Counted from the first letter of the stretch, positions 1 to 7,974 are shown. The stretch: DNA of 43,639 bases from Terriglobia bacterium (GCA_020073375.1 JAIQFG010000039.1:1-43639); one strand, 5' to 3'. A program made the numbers and translations. The notes: generated by a model not told the origin, from the letters alone.

Positions 1-148
1 ATGGCTTTCCACGAAGTCTTTTTCGGTGTGCTCAAGCAAGCCTCCTTCAGGCGGAAAGACTGCCGCAGCATCCTCCCCGGAAATCGCCCCGGCGTCAATC
101 TCAACCCGGTTGGACAGGCACTTTTGCCTGTCCCCGCAACCCCGCCAA
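1..148 (-). other. possible partial reverse-strand gene running off the left edge
   Basis: On the reverse strand an open frame runs from a TTG at 148, preceded by a GGAGG, to the window edge. Its distal part (about 102 to 1) reads like ordinary protein, with EDAAAVFPPEGG followed by LLEHTEKDFVESH. That resembles the linker before the Fis-type DNA-binding domain of NtrC-family regulators, but too little is visible to assign it. The proximal part crosses the palindrome at 112-133, so this may be a gene remnant joined to a repeat. The forward frame over the same bases looks like its shadow. Confidence 0.2.
109..133. repeat. REP-like palindrome, family A
   Basis: GGACAGGCA (112-120) and TGCCTGTCC (125-133) form a perfect 9-bp stem with a four-base loop, preceded by GTT. 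Related copies with the same stem lie at 19950-20035, and variants at 30783-30859 and 33441-33576. It is intergenic and most likely a REP-type repeat. Confidence 0.6.
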
Positions 149-323
149 GCCCGCCTCCGGAAAAACCAGGCCGTCCAAACCGCGCGGTTTTGAATTGTTT
201 ACTCAAGGATAGTCAGTGCGCCAGTCCCGCCTCATAGCCGACACGCGGTCCGTGTGTTAGAATCCGCCGCGCATGTTGATCCCGGCGGGCTGCAAGCGCT
301 GCCCGCACCCGTGGAGATTCCGA

Positions 324-734
324 ATGGCGATGGAAATCGATCTGATCCCGCAGGCAACGCTCGTCCAGGAAAACGGCCACGCAGAAGCCGTGGACATTCG
401 CTCCAGCGACACGCGCACATTCTATTGCGTCATGATGATTCGCGACCAAATCGAGCAGGAGTCCGTGGACGTTTCCATCTGGGGATCTGCCGACGGAGAA
501 AACTGGGGCACGCACCCTATCCTGAAGCTGCCGCAACAGTTCTACAAAGGCGAAACGCGCGCCGTCCTCGATCTCACACTGGTTCCCGCCGTGAACTTCG
601 TCCGCGCGGCTTGGGACGTGAACCGTTGGGGACGCGTCGCCCCCCTCCCCATGTTCGTTTTGGGGTTGCATTTGGGCGAAATACCCGCAATGCCCGCGCG
701 TGTTCCGCAAGCGTACACCGGCGCGGCACAATAA
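324..734 (+). CDS. hypothetical protein
   Basis: A small soluble protein of 136 residues with no family I recognise. The frame opens upstream at 273, but ATG 324 (MAMEIDLIPQ) is preferred because the residues before it look non-coding and it begins a regular alternating-hydrophobic sequence. There is no signal peptide or membrane segment. Mid-protein segments such as FYCVMMIRDQ, VDVSIWGSADG and NFVRAAWDVNRWG suggest a beta-rich fold. It stands alone and is convergent with the TPR gene downstream, with a hairpin between them. A -10-like TAGAAT at 258-263 could serve it, without a clear -35 element. Confidence 0.6.
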   Translation: MAMEIDLIPQATLVQENGHAEAVDIRSSDTRTFYCVMMIRDQIEQESVDVSIWGSADGENWGTHPILKLPQQFYKGETRAVLDLTLVPAVNFVRAAWDVNRWGRVAPLPMFVLGLHLGEIPAMPARVPQAYTGAAQ

Positions 735-794
735 ATATTTTGTTTTGAGATAACCTTCCTCTAAAATCTGGCAACTAATATCGGCAGGAATTAA

Positions 795-843
795 GGGGTA
801 GGAAGTTAACTACCAACTGCAATGGGTGGTTGCTTCCTACCCC
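795..843. repeat. long interrupted hairpin between convergent genes
   Basis: GGGGTAGGAAG (795-805) pairs perfectly with CTTCCTACCCC (833-843), and inside it AACTACC (808-814) pairs with GGTGGTT (825-831) with one G-T. The result is an 18-bp two-part stem with a short loop. It lies between the convergent genes ending at 734 and 946, so it could be a terminator, although no T-run follows; the GTAGG in its arm is also reminiscent of the REP-like repeats elsewhere in the window. Confidence 0.55.
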
Positions 844-945
844 CCCGAGTGGTCTTAGCCAAGTAGACGAGCCCGCCGCAATTTGCGTTTCAACAACTTT
901 ATGCTTTCTTTAGAGCCCTCGGCTTGGTGTGAACCACGCCGTTCC

Positions 946-2082
946 CTAAGGGTTTGTCGGGGTGGGGGGAGGCAGGGGGGGCAGGTCCGGCTCATCCGGA
1001 TCGTCGGAATCGGAGGCCCCCGCGCCACCCAGATTTTGTCCGCCGGCAATCGCTTTTCCCCGGGCCTTCTTGCGCGCTTCGATTTCCTCCTGTTGCTTGC
1101 GGGCTTCCTGCATGCGCTCCTGCGTATCGCGAACCCAGTCAACATCGGGGCCGTTGGGCGAAATCCTGAGGTAGGTATCCAAATCCGCGGCCAGTGAGTT
1201 CAAGTCGCGCCGCGCGATGTGGATGTTGGCCAGCAGGATGTGAATATCGGGGAAGCCCGGATTTTTCTCCCGGGCCAGGTCCGCGTTTTTCTCCGCTTCG
1301 TCGTATTGCTGGAGTCCGAAGAGGGCGCGGGCCAGCTCGAACGGTCCCTGCCAGGAAACGGCATCCGCTTCCACGCATTTCCGCGCGAGGGTCGCCGCTT
1401 CCGCATAACGCTTTGCATTCAGGAGCAGCGCGGAAAGCAGATACATCGCTTCGGTATATTTCCCCGTGCTGAGCTCGACGGATTTCCTCAGAGCCTCTTC
1501 AGCCTCGGGGATCTCTCCCAGGCTCTGATACGCGGCTCCAATCAGGGCGTAAGCCTCGTAGTAGGAGGGAAAATCCTTGATGGCGCGCTGAAACTCAGCA
1601 ATGGCCCCGCGATAGTCGGACTTGTTGTAAAGCAGCGTCATGCCCTTGTTGAATTCGTCCTGCGCTTTTCGCGGCACGCTGAGCTGATGGGCGGAGATCA
1701 CCGAACTGCTGGTATTCGAGTTCAGCAGAATGGACGCACGAGTGACCAGCAGGGAGAGTCCTCGGCGCGCGGAATTTGAGATTTCCACCGATTGCTGGAG
1801 CGGTTCGTAGTCCTGGACGTTCACTTCGAGAAGGTATTCGCCGTTGGCGATGCCCGTGAACTCGAAAACTCCATTGGCCTTGGTGAGGGTGGAGCTTACC
1901 GGACTACCGTCGGGCTGTTTCAGATTGATGCGAACATTCTCCAGGCCGTGTTGATCGGAGGTGTCGCGAACGCTGCCGTCGATGCTGAATCCGGAGCCGG
2001 ATTGGCTGCCTTGCTGTGCGTATCCGGGCAGCGATGCTGCTGCTAATAGGAGCAGCAAACCAAGCTTCTGGCGGACTAACAT
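946..2082 (-). CDS. secreted TPR protein with carboxypeptidase-regulatory-like domain
   Basis: 378 residues. Residues 1-22 form a signal peptide (LGLLLLLAAASLPGYA, then QQ). Residues 30-115 fit the beta-sandwich carboxypeptidase-regulatory-like (CarboxypepD_reg) fold, with the typical GSVRDTSDQHGLENVRINL and NGVFEFTGIANGEYLL pattern. From about residue 135 several TPR units follow (FNKGMTLLYNKSDYRGAIAE, ALIGAAYQSLGEIPEAEEAL, LARALFGLQQYDEAEKNA), and the C-terminus is a charged and then Pro/Asp-rich tail. Such proteins are common in acidobacteria and probably act as periplasmic scaffolds; no enzyme motif is visible. It starts 109 bases from the next gene on the same strand, so linkage to it is uncertain. 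Confidence 0.8.
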   Translation of the reverse strand: MLVRQKLGLLLLLAAASLPGYAQQGSQSGSGFSIDGSVRDTSDQHGLENVRINLKQPDGSPVSSTLTKANGVFEFTGIANGEYLLEVNVQDYEPLQQSVEISNSARRGLSLLVTRASILLNSNTSSSVISAHQLSVPRKAQDEFNKGMTLLYNKSDYRGAIAEFQRAIKDFPSYYEAYALIGAAYQSLGEIPEAEEALRKSVELSTGKYTEAMYLLSALLLNAKRYAEAATLARKCVEADAVSWQGPFELARALFGLQQYDEAEKNADLAREKNPGFPDIHILLANIHIARRDLNSLAADLDTYLRISPNGPDVDWVRDTQERMQEARKQQEEIEARKKARGKAIAGGQNLGGAGASDSDDPDEPDLPPLPPPTPTNP

Positions 2083-2191
2083 GGTCCCTCCGAAAGCGGG
2101 GGAAGTAAGGCCATTCTAACACGGCTCGCAATGGGCGGAGCGGCAGGAAAAAGCGCGCAAGTCATCAGTAGGGGCACGCCATGGCGTGCCC

Positions 2192-3583
2192 CTACTCGCC
2201 CAGATCCACGGTCTGCAAATATTGCGGGAGCGTCACGCGCCATTTGTACGCCGCTTCGATCTCGATCTTGAGCGCTGCTGAGGCTTCCGGCTCGCCATGC
2301 GTCAGGTAGGTTTGCCGCGGCGCGCCCGGCATGCCGGAGAGCCAGCGCAGCAACTCGCTCTTTCCCGCGTGGGCGGAAAATTGCCGCAGGTTGATCACCT
2401 CCGCTGCTATCGGCACGTCCTCGCCGTGAATGCGCAACGTTTTTGCGCCGTCTTCCAGCGAACGGCCGCGCGTGCCCGCGGCCTGAAACCCAGCCAACAA
2501 AATGGCGTTCCTGGGGTCCGGCGCCAGTCGCGCCAGGTGATGCAGCACGCGCCCGCCGGTGGCCATGCCGCTGGCGGAAATGATGATGGCGGGGGTCTTC
2601 ACGTCGTTGATTTTCTTTGAGTCGTCCACCGTGCGCATGTAATGCACGGTGTGGGCGTCCAGCGGGTTTCCGCTCTTTTCTTCCGCGTCGTAGATCAAGT
2701 CGTGATCCTCGTGGTGGCGCATGTACAGGTCGGTCACGCTGATGGCCATGGGGCTGTCCACGAAAACGGGCAGGCGCGGGATGCGGTTGGCATCCTCGAG
2801 TTTGCGGACGATGTACATGATCGTCTGTGTGCGTCCCACGGCGAACGCCGGGATCACGATCTGGCCGCCCCGCTTGGCCACGCGGTTGACCACATCGGCC
2901 AGCGCGTCCTCGGGAGAATCGGCGGGATGTTCGCGGTCTCCGTACGTGGATTCGCATAGCAGCACGTCGCAGCGCGGCGGGGCTTCCGGATTTTTCAAAA
3001 TCGGCTGGTCATATCGACCCACATCGCCTGAAAAAAGGACCACTGTCTTCTTGCCGTTTTCCGTGATCGTCAGTTCCAGGCTTGAGGAGCCGAGAATGTG
3101 TCCGGCGTCGTGCGGCCGCACTGTGAACTGCGGGGAAATGGTGAACGCGGCCGCGCGCGGAATTTCCTTGAGGGCCTTCAAAACGGGCTCCACATCTTCC
3201 TGCGAATACAGCGGCAGCGGCTGCTTGTGCTTGCTGTAACCGCCGCGCCCTGCTTTTTCGGCGTCTTCTTCCTGCAGGTGCGCGGAGTCGGGAAGCAGAA
3301 TGTTGCACAGCTCGATGGTGGCCGAGTCGGCAAAAATCGGGCCGCGATAGCCGTCGCGGACCAGTCGAGGGAGGTATCCCGTATGGTCCAGGTGTGCGTG
3401 CGTCAACACGCACCAGTCAAACGAAGATGGCTTCTCCGGCAGCGTATCCCAGTTGCGCAGCCGCAGCTGCTTGAGCCCTTGGAACAGGCCGCAATCCACC
3501 AGCAGCCGTTTGCCTTCGGCTTCCACCAGATATTTCGAGCCCGTGACCGTGCCTGCCGCGCCGAGAAATGTGAGTTTGGCCAT
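2192..3583 (-). CDS. MBL-fold metallo-hydrolase with beta-CASP / RNA-specificity domain
   Basis: 463 residues, a full-length member of the beta-CASP nuclease group (CPSF73/YsrB-like). The zinc motif THAHLDH sits at residues 61-67; further ligands appear in HDAGHILGSSSLEL and SGDVGRYD. The beta-CASP part contains CESTYGDREH, GRTQTIMYI and SASGMATGGRVLHHL. The C-terminal RNA-specificity motif ends in RQFSAHAGKSELLRWL. The family cleaves RNA (endo- or 5'-exonuclease), probably in the cytoplasm; the exact substrate cannot be read from sequence. ATG 3583 begins MAKLTFLGAAGTVTGS, the standard N-terminus. Upstream DNA is a purine-rich repeat. Confidence 0.9.
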   Translation of the reverse strand: MAKLTFLGAAGTVTGSKYLVEAEGKRLLVDCGLFQGLKQLRLRNWDTLPEKPSSFDWCVLTHAHLDHTGYLPRLVRDGYRGPIFADSATIELCNILLPDSAHLQEEDAEKAGRGGYSKHKQPLPLYSQEDVEPVLKALKEIPRAAAFTISPQFTVRPHDAGHILGSSSLELTITENGKKTVVLFSGDVGRYDQPILKNPEAPPRCDVLLCESTYGDREHPADSPEDALADVVNRVAKRGGQIVIPAFAVGRTQTIMYIVRKLEDANRIPRLPVFVDSPMAISVTDLYMRHHEDHDLIYDAEEKSGNPLDAHTVHYMRTVDDSKKINDVKTPAIIISASGMATGGRVLHHLARLAPDPRNAILLAGFQAAGTRGRSLEDGAKTLRIHGEDVPIAAEVINLRQFSAHAGKSELLRWLSGMPGAPRQTYLTHGEPEASAALKIEIEAAYKWRVTLPQYLQTVDLGE

Positions 3584-3598
3584 AAGGGAGGAATTCTA

Positions 3599-3669
3599 GA
3601 GGCAAGGAGGCAGGGAGGCAAGGAGACGCTGAAGCAAGGAGGCAGGGAAGCAAGCAGGAACGGAGGTGA
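3599..3669 (+). repeat. purine-rich short tandem repeat
   Basis: Imperfect repeats of GGAGGCAAGGA, GGAGGCAGGGA and AAGCAAGGAGGCA fill the space between the nuclease gene and the tRNA promoter. The strand is almost free of T. It could arise by slippage; no gene is seen in it. Confidence 0.5.
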
Positions 3670-3685
3670 GGCACTGGGGCTCGCG

Positions 3686-3715
3686 TTTCAACCGGCGGAA
3701 AAATTGTGTTAGACT
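3686..3715 (+). promoter_or_regulatory. likely promoter of the tRNA gene
   Basis: A -35-like TTTCAA (3686-3691) and a -10-like TAGACT (3710-3715) are 18 bases apart, and the tRNA begins nine bases after the -10 element. Assigned by eye from consensus and position. Confidence 0.45.
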
Positions 3716-3723
3716 TTAGTTTC

Positions 3724-3799
3724 GGGCGTGTAGCTCAGTTGGGAGAGCGCATCCATGGCATGGATGAGGTCGCAGGTTCGACCCCTGTCACGTCCACCA
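3724..3799 (+). tRNA. tRNA-Ala (anticodon GGC)
   Basis: A complete 76-base cloverleaf with encoded CCA. The acceptor stem GGGCGTG pairs with CACGTCC and contains the G3-U70 wobble that defines alanine tRNAs. The D arm is GCTC...GAGC, the anticodon stem CATCC/GGATG encloses loop ATGGCAT with anticodon GGC at its centre, and the T arm GCAGG/CCTGT holds TTCGACC. It decodes GCC (and GCU). Confidence 0.97.
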
Positions 3800-3890
3800 A
3801 ATTTTCCTTCAGTTTCGCTCACCCGTATTCACAAATTCTGAAATGAGCAATAAGTGATCTTTGGGTTTGAATTTGGCCCGCTTCAGTAGC

Positions 3891-3997
3891 GCCGTCATTC
3901 CGCGTCCCGGAAGGGATCGGGATAAACTCCGCGAGGAATCCTTCCTCTCCAGTATAGCAACCGAAGAGAGATTCCTCGCTTCGCTCGGAATGACGGC
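3891..3997. repeat. 107-bp nested palindrome (MITE/REPIN-like)
   Basis: The ends GCCGTCATTCCG (3891-3902) and CGGAATGACGGC (3986-3997) are perfect inverted repeats, and inside them GCGAGGAATC (3931-3940) pairs with GATTCCTCGC (3970-3979). A GTAG lies just outside at 3886-3889. The gap 3800-4021 holds nothing else. A non-autonomous mobile repeat is the likeliest reading; it carries no gene. Confidence 0.65.
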
Positions 3998-4021
3998 ATT
4001 CTGGATTTGGTAAGCAAATAG

Positions 4022-4987
4022 CTACGATTTTTTCACTTCCACCGGCGGCGTCCCATACGTATGAAACGACTCCACGGTCTTGAGTCCCCAGGCCTGCCCC
4101 TTCGCCCGCTCCGCTTCGGTCCACACGATCGGTTTCCAGTCCGGGGCCAAAATCAGGCGCGCGCCGGCGCTATCGACTTCCACGCGGTTGCCGCCCGGCT
4201 CGTAGACGTATAGAAAAAACGTCTGCTGCACGGCGTGCTTGTGAGGTCCGGTCTCGATGAAGATGCCTTCTTCCAGGCAAATGTCGGCGGCGCGCAGAAC
4301 CTCCTCGCGGCTGTCGACCGCATAAGTGACGTGGTGAAAGCGGCCGCGCGTGCCGGTATGGTCGCGCGTGTAGGCAAAATCGTAGCTCTTATTGCTGACC
4401 GTGAGCCACATGCCGGCTTCCGAGCCGTCATTCATCACGATCTGTTCGGTGAGTCGGCATCCAAGATAATCCTGGAAGAAAATGCGGTTGGCCTTGATGT
4501 CCACGGCCAGGCAATTCAAGTGATCGAGGCGCCGCACGTTGATGCCGCGGGCAGGGAATCGGCTCGCCTGATTCTTGAGCGCGGGTCGCAGTTCGGGTGG
4601 CGCCTGATACCATTCGGTTTCGTAATACAGCTCGACTTTATGGCCGTCCGGGTCCTGGCACACAAACGCCGGGCCGTGCCCCAGGTCGCCATCGGTCCAG
4701 CCGATGTCGAAGCCGGATCCCTTGAGCGCGGCCACGCGCCGCTCCAGCGCCTGGGGGCTCCGTGCGCGAAATGCCATGTGCCCCATGCCGCTGGTTTTCG
4801 ACGCCGTTAGTTTGAGCGTGTGGTGCTGGTAGTCATCGTACGCGCGCAAGTACACCGAATCGCCCTGGCGCGCAGTCGCCGTCATGCCCATCACGTTCAC
4901 GAAAAATCTCAGGCTTTCCTCGGGCTTAGGTGTGAGCAACTCCATGTGGCCCAGATGCGCGAGGTCGAAAATCGGTTCCGGCAGCAT
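4022..4987 (-). CDS. extradiol ring-cleavage dioxygenase (catechol 2,3-dioxygenase type, VOC family)
   Basis: 321 residues with two tandem vicinal-oxygen-chelate domains (about 8-125 and 153-275). The iron ligands of type I extradiol dioxygenases are visible as H156 (RLDHLNC), H219 (FHHVTYAVD) and E270 (GGNRVEVDS), close to H153, H214 and E265 of XylE; nearby H210 and H251 match its second-sphere histidines. It should open a catechol-type ring next to the diol using Fe(II) and O2 in the cytoplasm. The actual substrate is unknown. It lies 45 bases behind a DUF1932 dehydrogenase on the same strand, probably in one operon. Confidence 0.9.
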   Translation of the reverse strand: MLPEPIFDLAHLGHMELLTPKPEESLRFFVNVMGMTATARQGDSVYLRAYDDYQHHTLKLTASKTSGMGHMAFRARSPQALERRVAALKGSGFDIGWTDGDLGHGPAFVCQDPDGHKVELYYETEWYQAPPELRPALKNQASRFPARGINVRRLDHLNCLAVDIKANRIFFQDYLGCRLTEQIVMNDGSEAGMWLTVSNKSYDFAYTRDHTGTRGRFHHVTYAVDSREEVLRAADICLEEGIFIETGPHKHAVQQTFFLYVYEPGGNRVEVDSAGARLILAPDWKPIVWTEAERAKGQAWGLKTVESFHTYGTPPVEVKKS

Positions 4988-5032
4988 GAAGCGTTTTCCT
5001 TTGAACGAATTTGTTGGAGACGGTCGAAGCGG

Positions 5033-5977
5033 CTACTTTGCGCCGTGCAATTGTCCGGCGGAAGTCTCAGTAGCCTGCCGTGCTTCGGCAATGGCGTCGG
5101 CGAGTTCCTGCCACGAAAACGCTTCGCCGCGCCGCACGCTCAGTCCGAGCCTGGCGATTTCACCCGCCACCCATTCCTGCAGCGCCGCGGTGGCCGGCGC
5201 CGTCAAGGGAGTCAGGTCCACGTCCGCGATGGCGTGCGCGGCTTCGCGCATTTCCGCGGCGCGCCGCTTGCCATGCTCGGCGACGCGGCCGATCAGATAA
5301 TCGGGGAGCGCCGAATCCCAACCCATTTCCGGGTACGTCGCCGCCAGCGAGGCGAGCACCTGCTCTTCGGCCCCGTATCGGCGCGCGGTGAACATCGACT
5401 CCACGGTAATCGCTTCCAGGCCCTTAATGAAAATGCTGCGGCACATTTTGATTGCCGACGCCACGCCGATCCGGTCGCTGACCGGCGTCGCATTCATGCC
5501 GATCGAGCGCAGCCGCCGGGCAACTGCGTCGGCGCCCGCGCCACCCAGTAGCATGGGAACTTGCAGGCGCTGCGGCGCAACCGGAGCCATCACCGCCGCC
5601 TCGACAAAGGCCGGTCCTGACGGCTGCAGCAGGGCGGCGATTTCACGTTTCGTTTCCGGAGAAACGGAATTGATGTCGAGGTAGGTTTGCCCCTTGCGCA
5701 GGTATCCTGCGGCACTCTTCGCCACATCGGCAGCGGCCGCGGCGGTCACCGCGCAAATCACCAGCTCCGCGCCGGCGAGCGCGTCCTCCAGCGTGTCACA
5801 TGCCCGGACTGCCACGTTTCTCGCCTTCGCCAGCATCGGCGTTCGCGCCGGATCCGAGCCCAGCAGGACATCGAACATGGACACCGCCAACCCCCGTGCC
5901 GCAAGGTCGTGGCCGAATATGCCCCCCACTTCTCCAAATCCGATGAGCGCAATATTTCGAATCGGTTCCTCGATCAT
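5033..5977 (-). CDS. NAD(P)-dependent oxidoreductase, 6PGDH N-terminal domain plus DUF1932
   Basis: 314 residues from ATG 5977 (MIEEPIRNIALIGFGEVGG), chosen over an upstream start at 6007 because the Rossmann strand follows directly. The dinucleotide motif GFGEVGG is near the N-terminus, VICAVTAAAAADVA and YLDINSVSPETK match the 3-hydroxyisobutyrate/6-phosphogluconate dehydrogenase fold, and the C-terminal half (IKMCRSIFIKGLEAIT onward) fits DUF1932. It should oxidise or reduce a small hydroxy acid or alcohol with NAD(P). The co-oriented dioxygenase downstream suggests a role in aromatic or phenylpropanoid catabolism; that link is inference. Confidence 0.85.
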   Translation of the reverse strand: MIEEPIRNIALIGFGEVGGIFGHDLAARGLAVSMFDVLLGSDPARTPMLAKARNVAVRACDTLEDALAGAELVICAVTAAAAADVAKSAAGYLRKGQTYLDINSVSPETKREIAALLQPSGPAFVEAAVMAPVAPQRLQVPMLLGGAGADAVARRLRSIGMNATPVSDRIGVASAIKMCRSIFIKGLEAITVESMFTARRYGAEEQVLASLAATYPEMGWDSALPDYLIGRVAEHGKRRAAEMREAAHAIADVDLTPLTAPATAALQEWVAGEIARLGLSVRRGEAFSWQELADAIAEARQATETSAGQLHGAK

Positions 5978-6099
5978 GGTGACGTCGCCTCTTTGCGTGC
6001 TGCGCATACGATGCCCGCCATGTTATCTCCGATCGGAAGGTCTGTGAATAGTATTATTGAAGCCCGCAAATGAGTCCTGTTTGATAAAAGTATAAAGCT

Positions 6100-6290
6100 G
6101 TCACCTACGGTTTGGCGCGTTACCAGGTCCACAGATTGCGGGCCTTGGCGGCTAAACCCTTTCCTTACAGGGTAGTCCCACCACCCCGGTACCATTGCAA
6201 ACCGTACCCCTTCGGGTGGAGAATATTCGCAGCAGGGGAACCATTCCTCTGCCTTGGTGTCTAATCTAAGTGGAAGCGTCTTCCAGCCGG
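6100..6290 (+). promoter_or_regulatory. possible structured RNA leader upstream of the sigma factor
   Basis: The 449 bases before the sigma gene hold no credible gene but clear pairing. TACGGTTTG (6106-6114) pairs perfectly with CAAACCGTA (6198-6206), enclosing smaller hairpins such as ACCCT/AGGGT (6155-6171) and followed by ACCC-CTTC-GGGT (6206-6217). Downstream, AGGGGAACCA (6233-6242) and TTGGTGTCTAATCT have a faint resemblance to the c-di-AMP (ydaO) riboswitch core, but the match is too weak to name it. Bases 5978-6099 show nothing. Confidence 0.25.
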
Positions 6291-6426
6291 CGTTTTCGGC
6301 TCAGCAGGTTTCCCCTTGTCGGGAGACCCGGCAGGCGGCTTCCAAGCCAGTTGCGCAGGGCACAAAGCGATTGCTGCGGCAAGTCCGCGCGAACGCTTAG
6401 CGCATGCTGGGAGAGAGGCGGTTCGC

Positions 6427-7200
6427 GTGTCTGACTTGGCCCACGTCCTTCCCTGGTCGCAGGACGAAGCCGAGCTGGTGACGGAGCTGCAAGGCGGCTC
6501 CGGCGCAGCCTTCGACTGGCTGGTCACGCACTACTCAGGCCCCGTGTATAGCCTGGTAGTGGGGATGATTTCGGAATCCAGCGACGCCGCCGATATCACG
6601 CAGGATGTGTTCCTGAAAGCGTTTCGCGGCATCCGGAGTTTCCGGCGTGGCAGCTCGTTGAAGACCTGGCTGTACCGCATCGCCGTACGCGAGGCCCTGA
6701 ACCACCGGCGCTGGCTGTGGCGGCATCATCGCGAGCAGGATTCGATTGACTTGCAACCTGAGAACGGCCACGCATCGATCGAAATCGAGGACGCGGGCAG
6801 CACGCCTTTCGATCAGGCCGCCTCGCACGAAGTCCAGCAGGCGGTGCGGAAAGCGTTGAGCAGCGTTCCGGAAGTATTTCGCAGCGCGGTGATCTTGAGA
6901 GACCTGGAAGGGATGTCTTACGACGAAGTGGCCGAAGTTCTCAGCATATCGGTGGGCACGGTGAAATCGCGGATTCTGCGCGGTCGGCGGTTGCTGCGCG
7001 ATATTCTGGAGCCCATGCTTCGCGGGCCGCACAGCGCTAGTCTCGCCGCATCTTCGGCAAGCCATTCCCCATTGACCTACGAAGGATCGGTTTCGCGTTC
7101 GCCCCTGTTTTCCGGCGCGAACGAAAACAGTTCCGGCCGGCACGACACAACCGGCTGGGCGAATCCCGAGATTGCGGGAGACGCCGAGGGAGGTGTCTGA
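6427..7200 (+). CDS. ECF-type RNA polymerase sigma factor
   Basis: 257 residues from GTG 6427, preferred because GGGAGAGAGG lies just upstream; the frame opens earlier at TTG 6316, but that part looks non-coding. Region 2 includes DITQDVFLKAFRGIRSFRR and LKTWLYRIAVREALNHRR. Region 4 is VPEVFRSAVILRDLEG...SYDEVAEVLSISVGTVKSR, a typical helix-turn-helix for the -35 element. A Ser-rich tail of about 60 residues follows, longer than in most ECF factors. Its TGA overlaps the ATG of the anti-sigma gene (TGATG), so the two are translationally coupled. It directs transcription of an envelope- or stress-type regulon that cannot be identified here. Confidence 0.93.
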   Translation: MSDLAHVLPWSQDEAELVTELQGGSGAAFDWLVTHYSGPVYSLVVGMISESSDAADITQDVFLKAFRGIRSFRRGSSLKTWLYRIAVREALNHRRWLWRHHREQDSIDLQPENGHASIEIEDAGSTPFDQAASHEVQQAVRKALSSVPEVFRSAVILRDLEGMSYDEVAEVLSISVGTVKSRILRGRRLLRDILEPMLRGPHSASLAASSASHSPLTYEGSVSRSPLFSGANENSSGRHDTTGWANPEIAGDAEGGV

Positions 7201-7913
7201 TGGATTGCCAGCAGGTACAACGATGGTTGCCCGGTTATCTGGACGGCACGCTGCCCGCCGGTGCGCGTTCGGAAACGCACGTCATGATTGGACGGCACCT
7301 GGAGCGGTGCGATGCTTGCCGCCAGGAATTGCAGAGTTACCAAGTCTTGTCTTCATTGATGTCGCAGGTGAGCCGCCCGGAACCTCCCGCCGATTTATCC
7401 TTGCGGATTCGAGTGGCGGCCGCGCAGCGCCTTTCCGAACAGCCGTGGCTGCACTATGTGCGCCGCTTCCGCACGCGCTCGGAAATGGTCCTGAAAAATA
7501 TTCTGGAGCCGCTGGCCATTCCCGCGACGGGCGGCTTCACCGTGGCCTTCATCGTTTTCGTGCTGGTTTGCCAGCTGCTTGGCCTGGGCATGCCATTGCG
7601 AGCGGTGTCTAACGATTCACCCACTAATCTTTTGCAACCGGCGCGCCTGGAGTCGCTGGCTCCATTTCCGGTCACGGGGATGGAGGAATCGGGCAACTCC
7701 GGCCCACACGGGTTGCTGGTTGAGGCGACGGTCAACGCGCAGGGCGAGGCCGTCTATTACAGGATTCTCGCCGGACCGGATAACGAGACAATCCGCAGGC
7801 AGCTCGATCTGGTGCTGCTGTTCTCCCGCTTCCGCCCACAGATGAGCTTTGGCCGGTTCACGGCCGGCGGCCATGTTGTTCTCAGCTTCAGCGACATCTC
7901 AGTGCGCGGATAA
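7200..7913 (+). CDS. zinc-binding anti-sigma factor with C-terminal TonB-like domain
   Basis: 237 residues. The zinc anti-sigma (ZAS) motif is H33-x3-C37-x2-C40 (HLERCDAC), with C3 as a likely fourth ligand. One membrane helix lies at about 112-132 (FTVAFIVFVLVCQLLGLG). The periplasmic end (LLVEATVNAQGEAVYYRILAG ... LLFSRFRPQMSFGR) resembles the TonB C-terminal fold, which is unusual for an anti-sigma factor. It should hold the preceding sigma factor at the inner membrane until a periplasmic signal arrives. It overlaps the sigma gene by one base and has GGGAGG upstream of its ATG. Confidence 0.88.
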   Translation: MDCQQVQRWLPGYLDGTLPAGARSETHVMIGRHLERCDACRQELQSYQVLSSLMSQVSRPEPPADLSLRIRVAAAQRLSEQPWLHYVRRFRTRSEMVLKNILEPLAIPATGGFTVAFIVFVLVCQLLGLGMPLRAVSNDSPTNLLQPARLESLAPFPVTGMEESGNSGPHGLLVEATVNAQGEAVYYRILAGPDNETIRRQLDLVLLFSRFRPQMSFGRFTAGGHVVLSFSDISVRG

Positions 7914-7958
7914 CTTCAAGCTTTTCCCAAAGCTAAACGTGTTCTACTCACTCTAAAG

Positions 7959-7974
7959 TAGTACCCTCGTACTA
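7959..7974. promoter_or_regulatory. TAGTAC palindrome between anti-sigma gene and PilZ/TonB gene
   Basis: TAGTAC (7959-7964) and GTACTA (7969-7974) form a perfect inverted repeat with four bases between. GTAGTACCCT also occurs at 37028-37037, upstream of the pseudopilin. It could be an operator; there is no T-run for a terminator. Confidence 0.3.

Noticed and set aside
1..237. Forward frame of 78 codons at the left edge
   Set aside because: It crosses the REP-like palindrome (giving GQALLPV, the usual translation of this repeat) and overlaps a more protein-like reverse frame.
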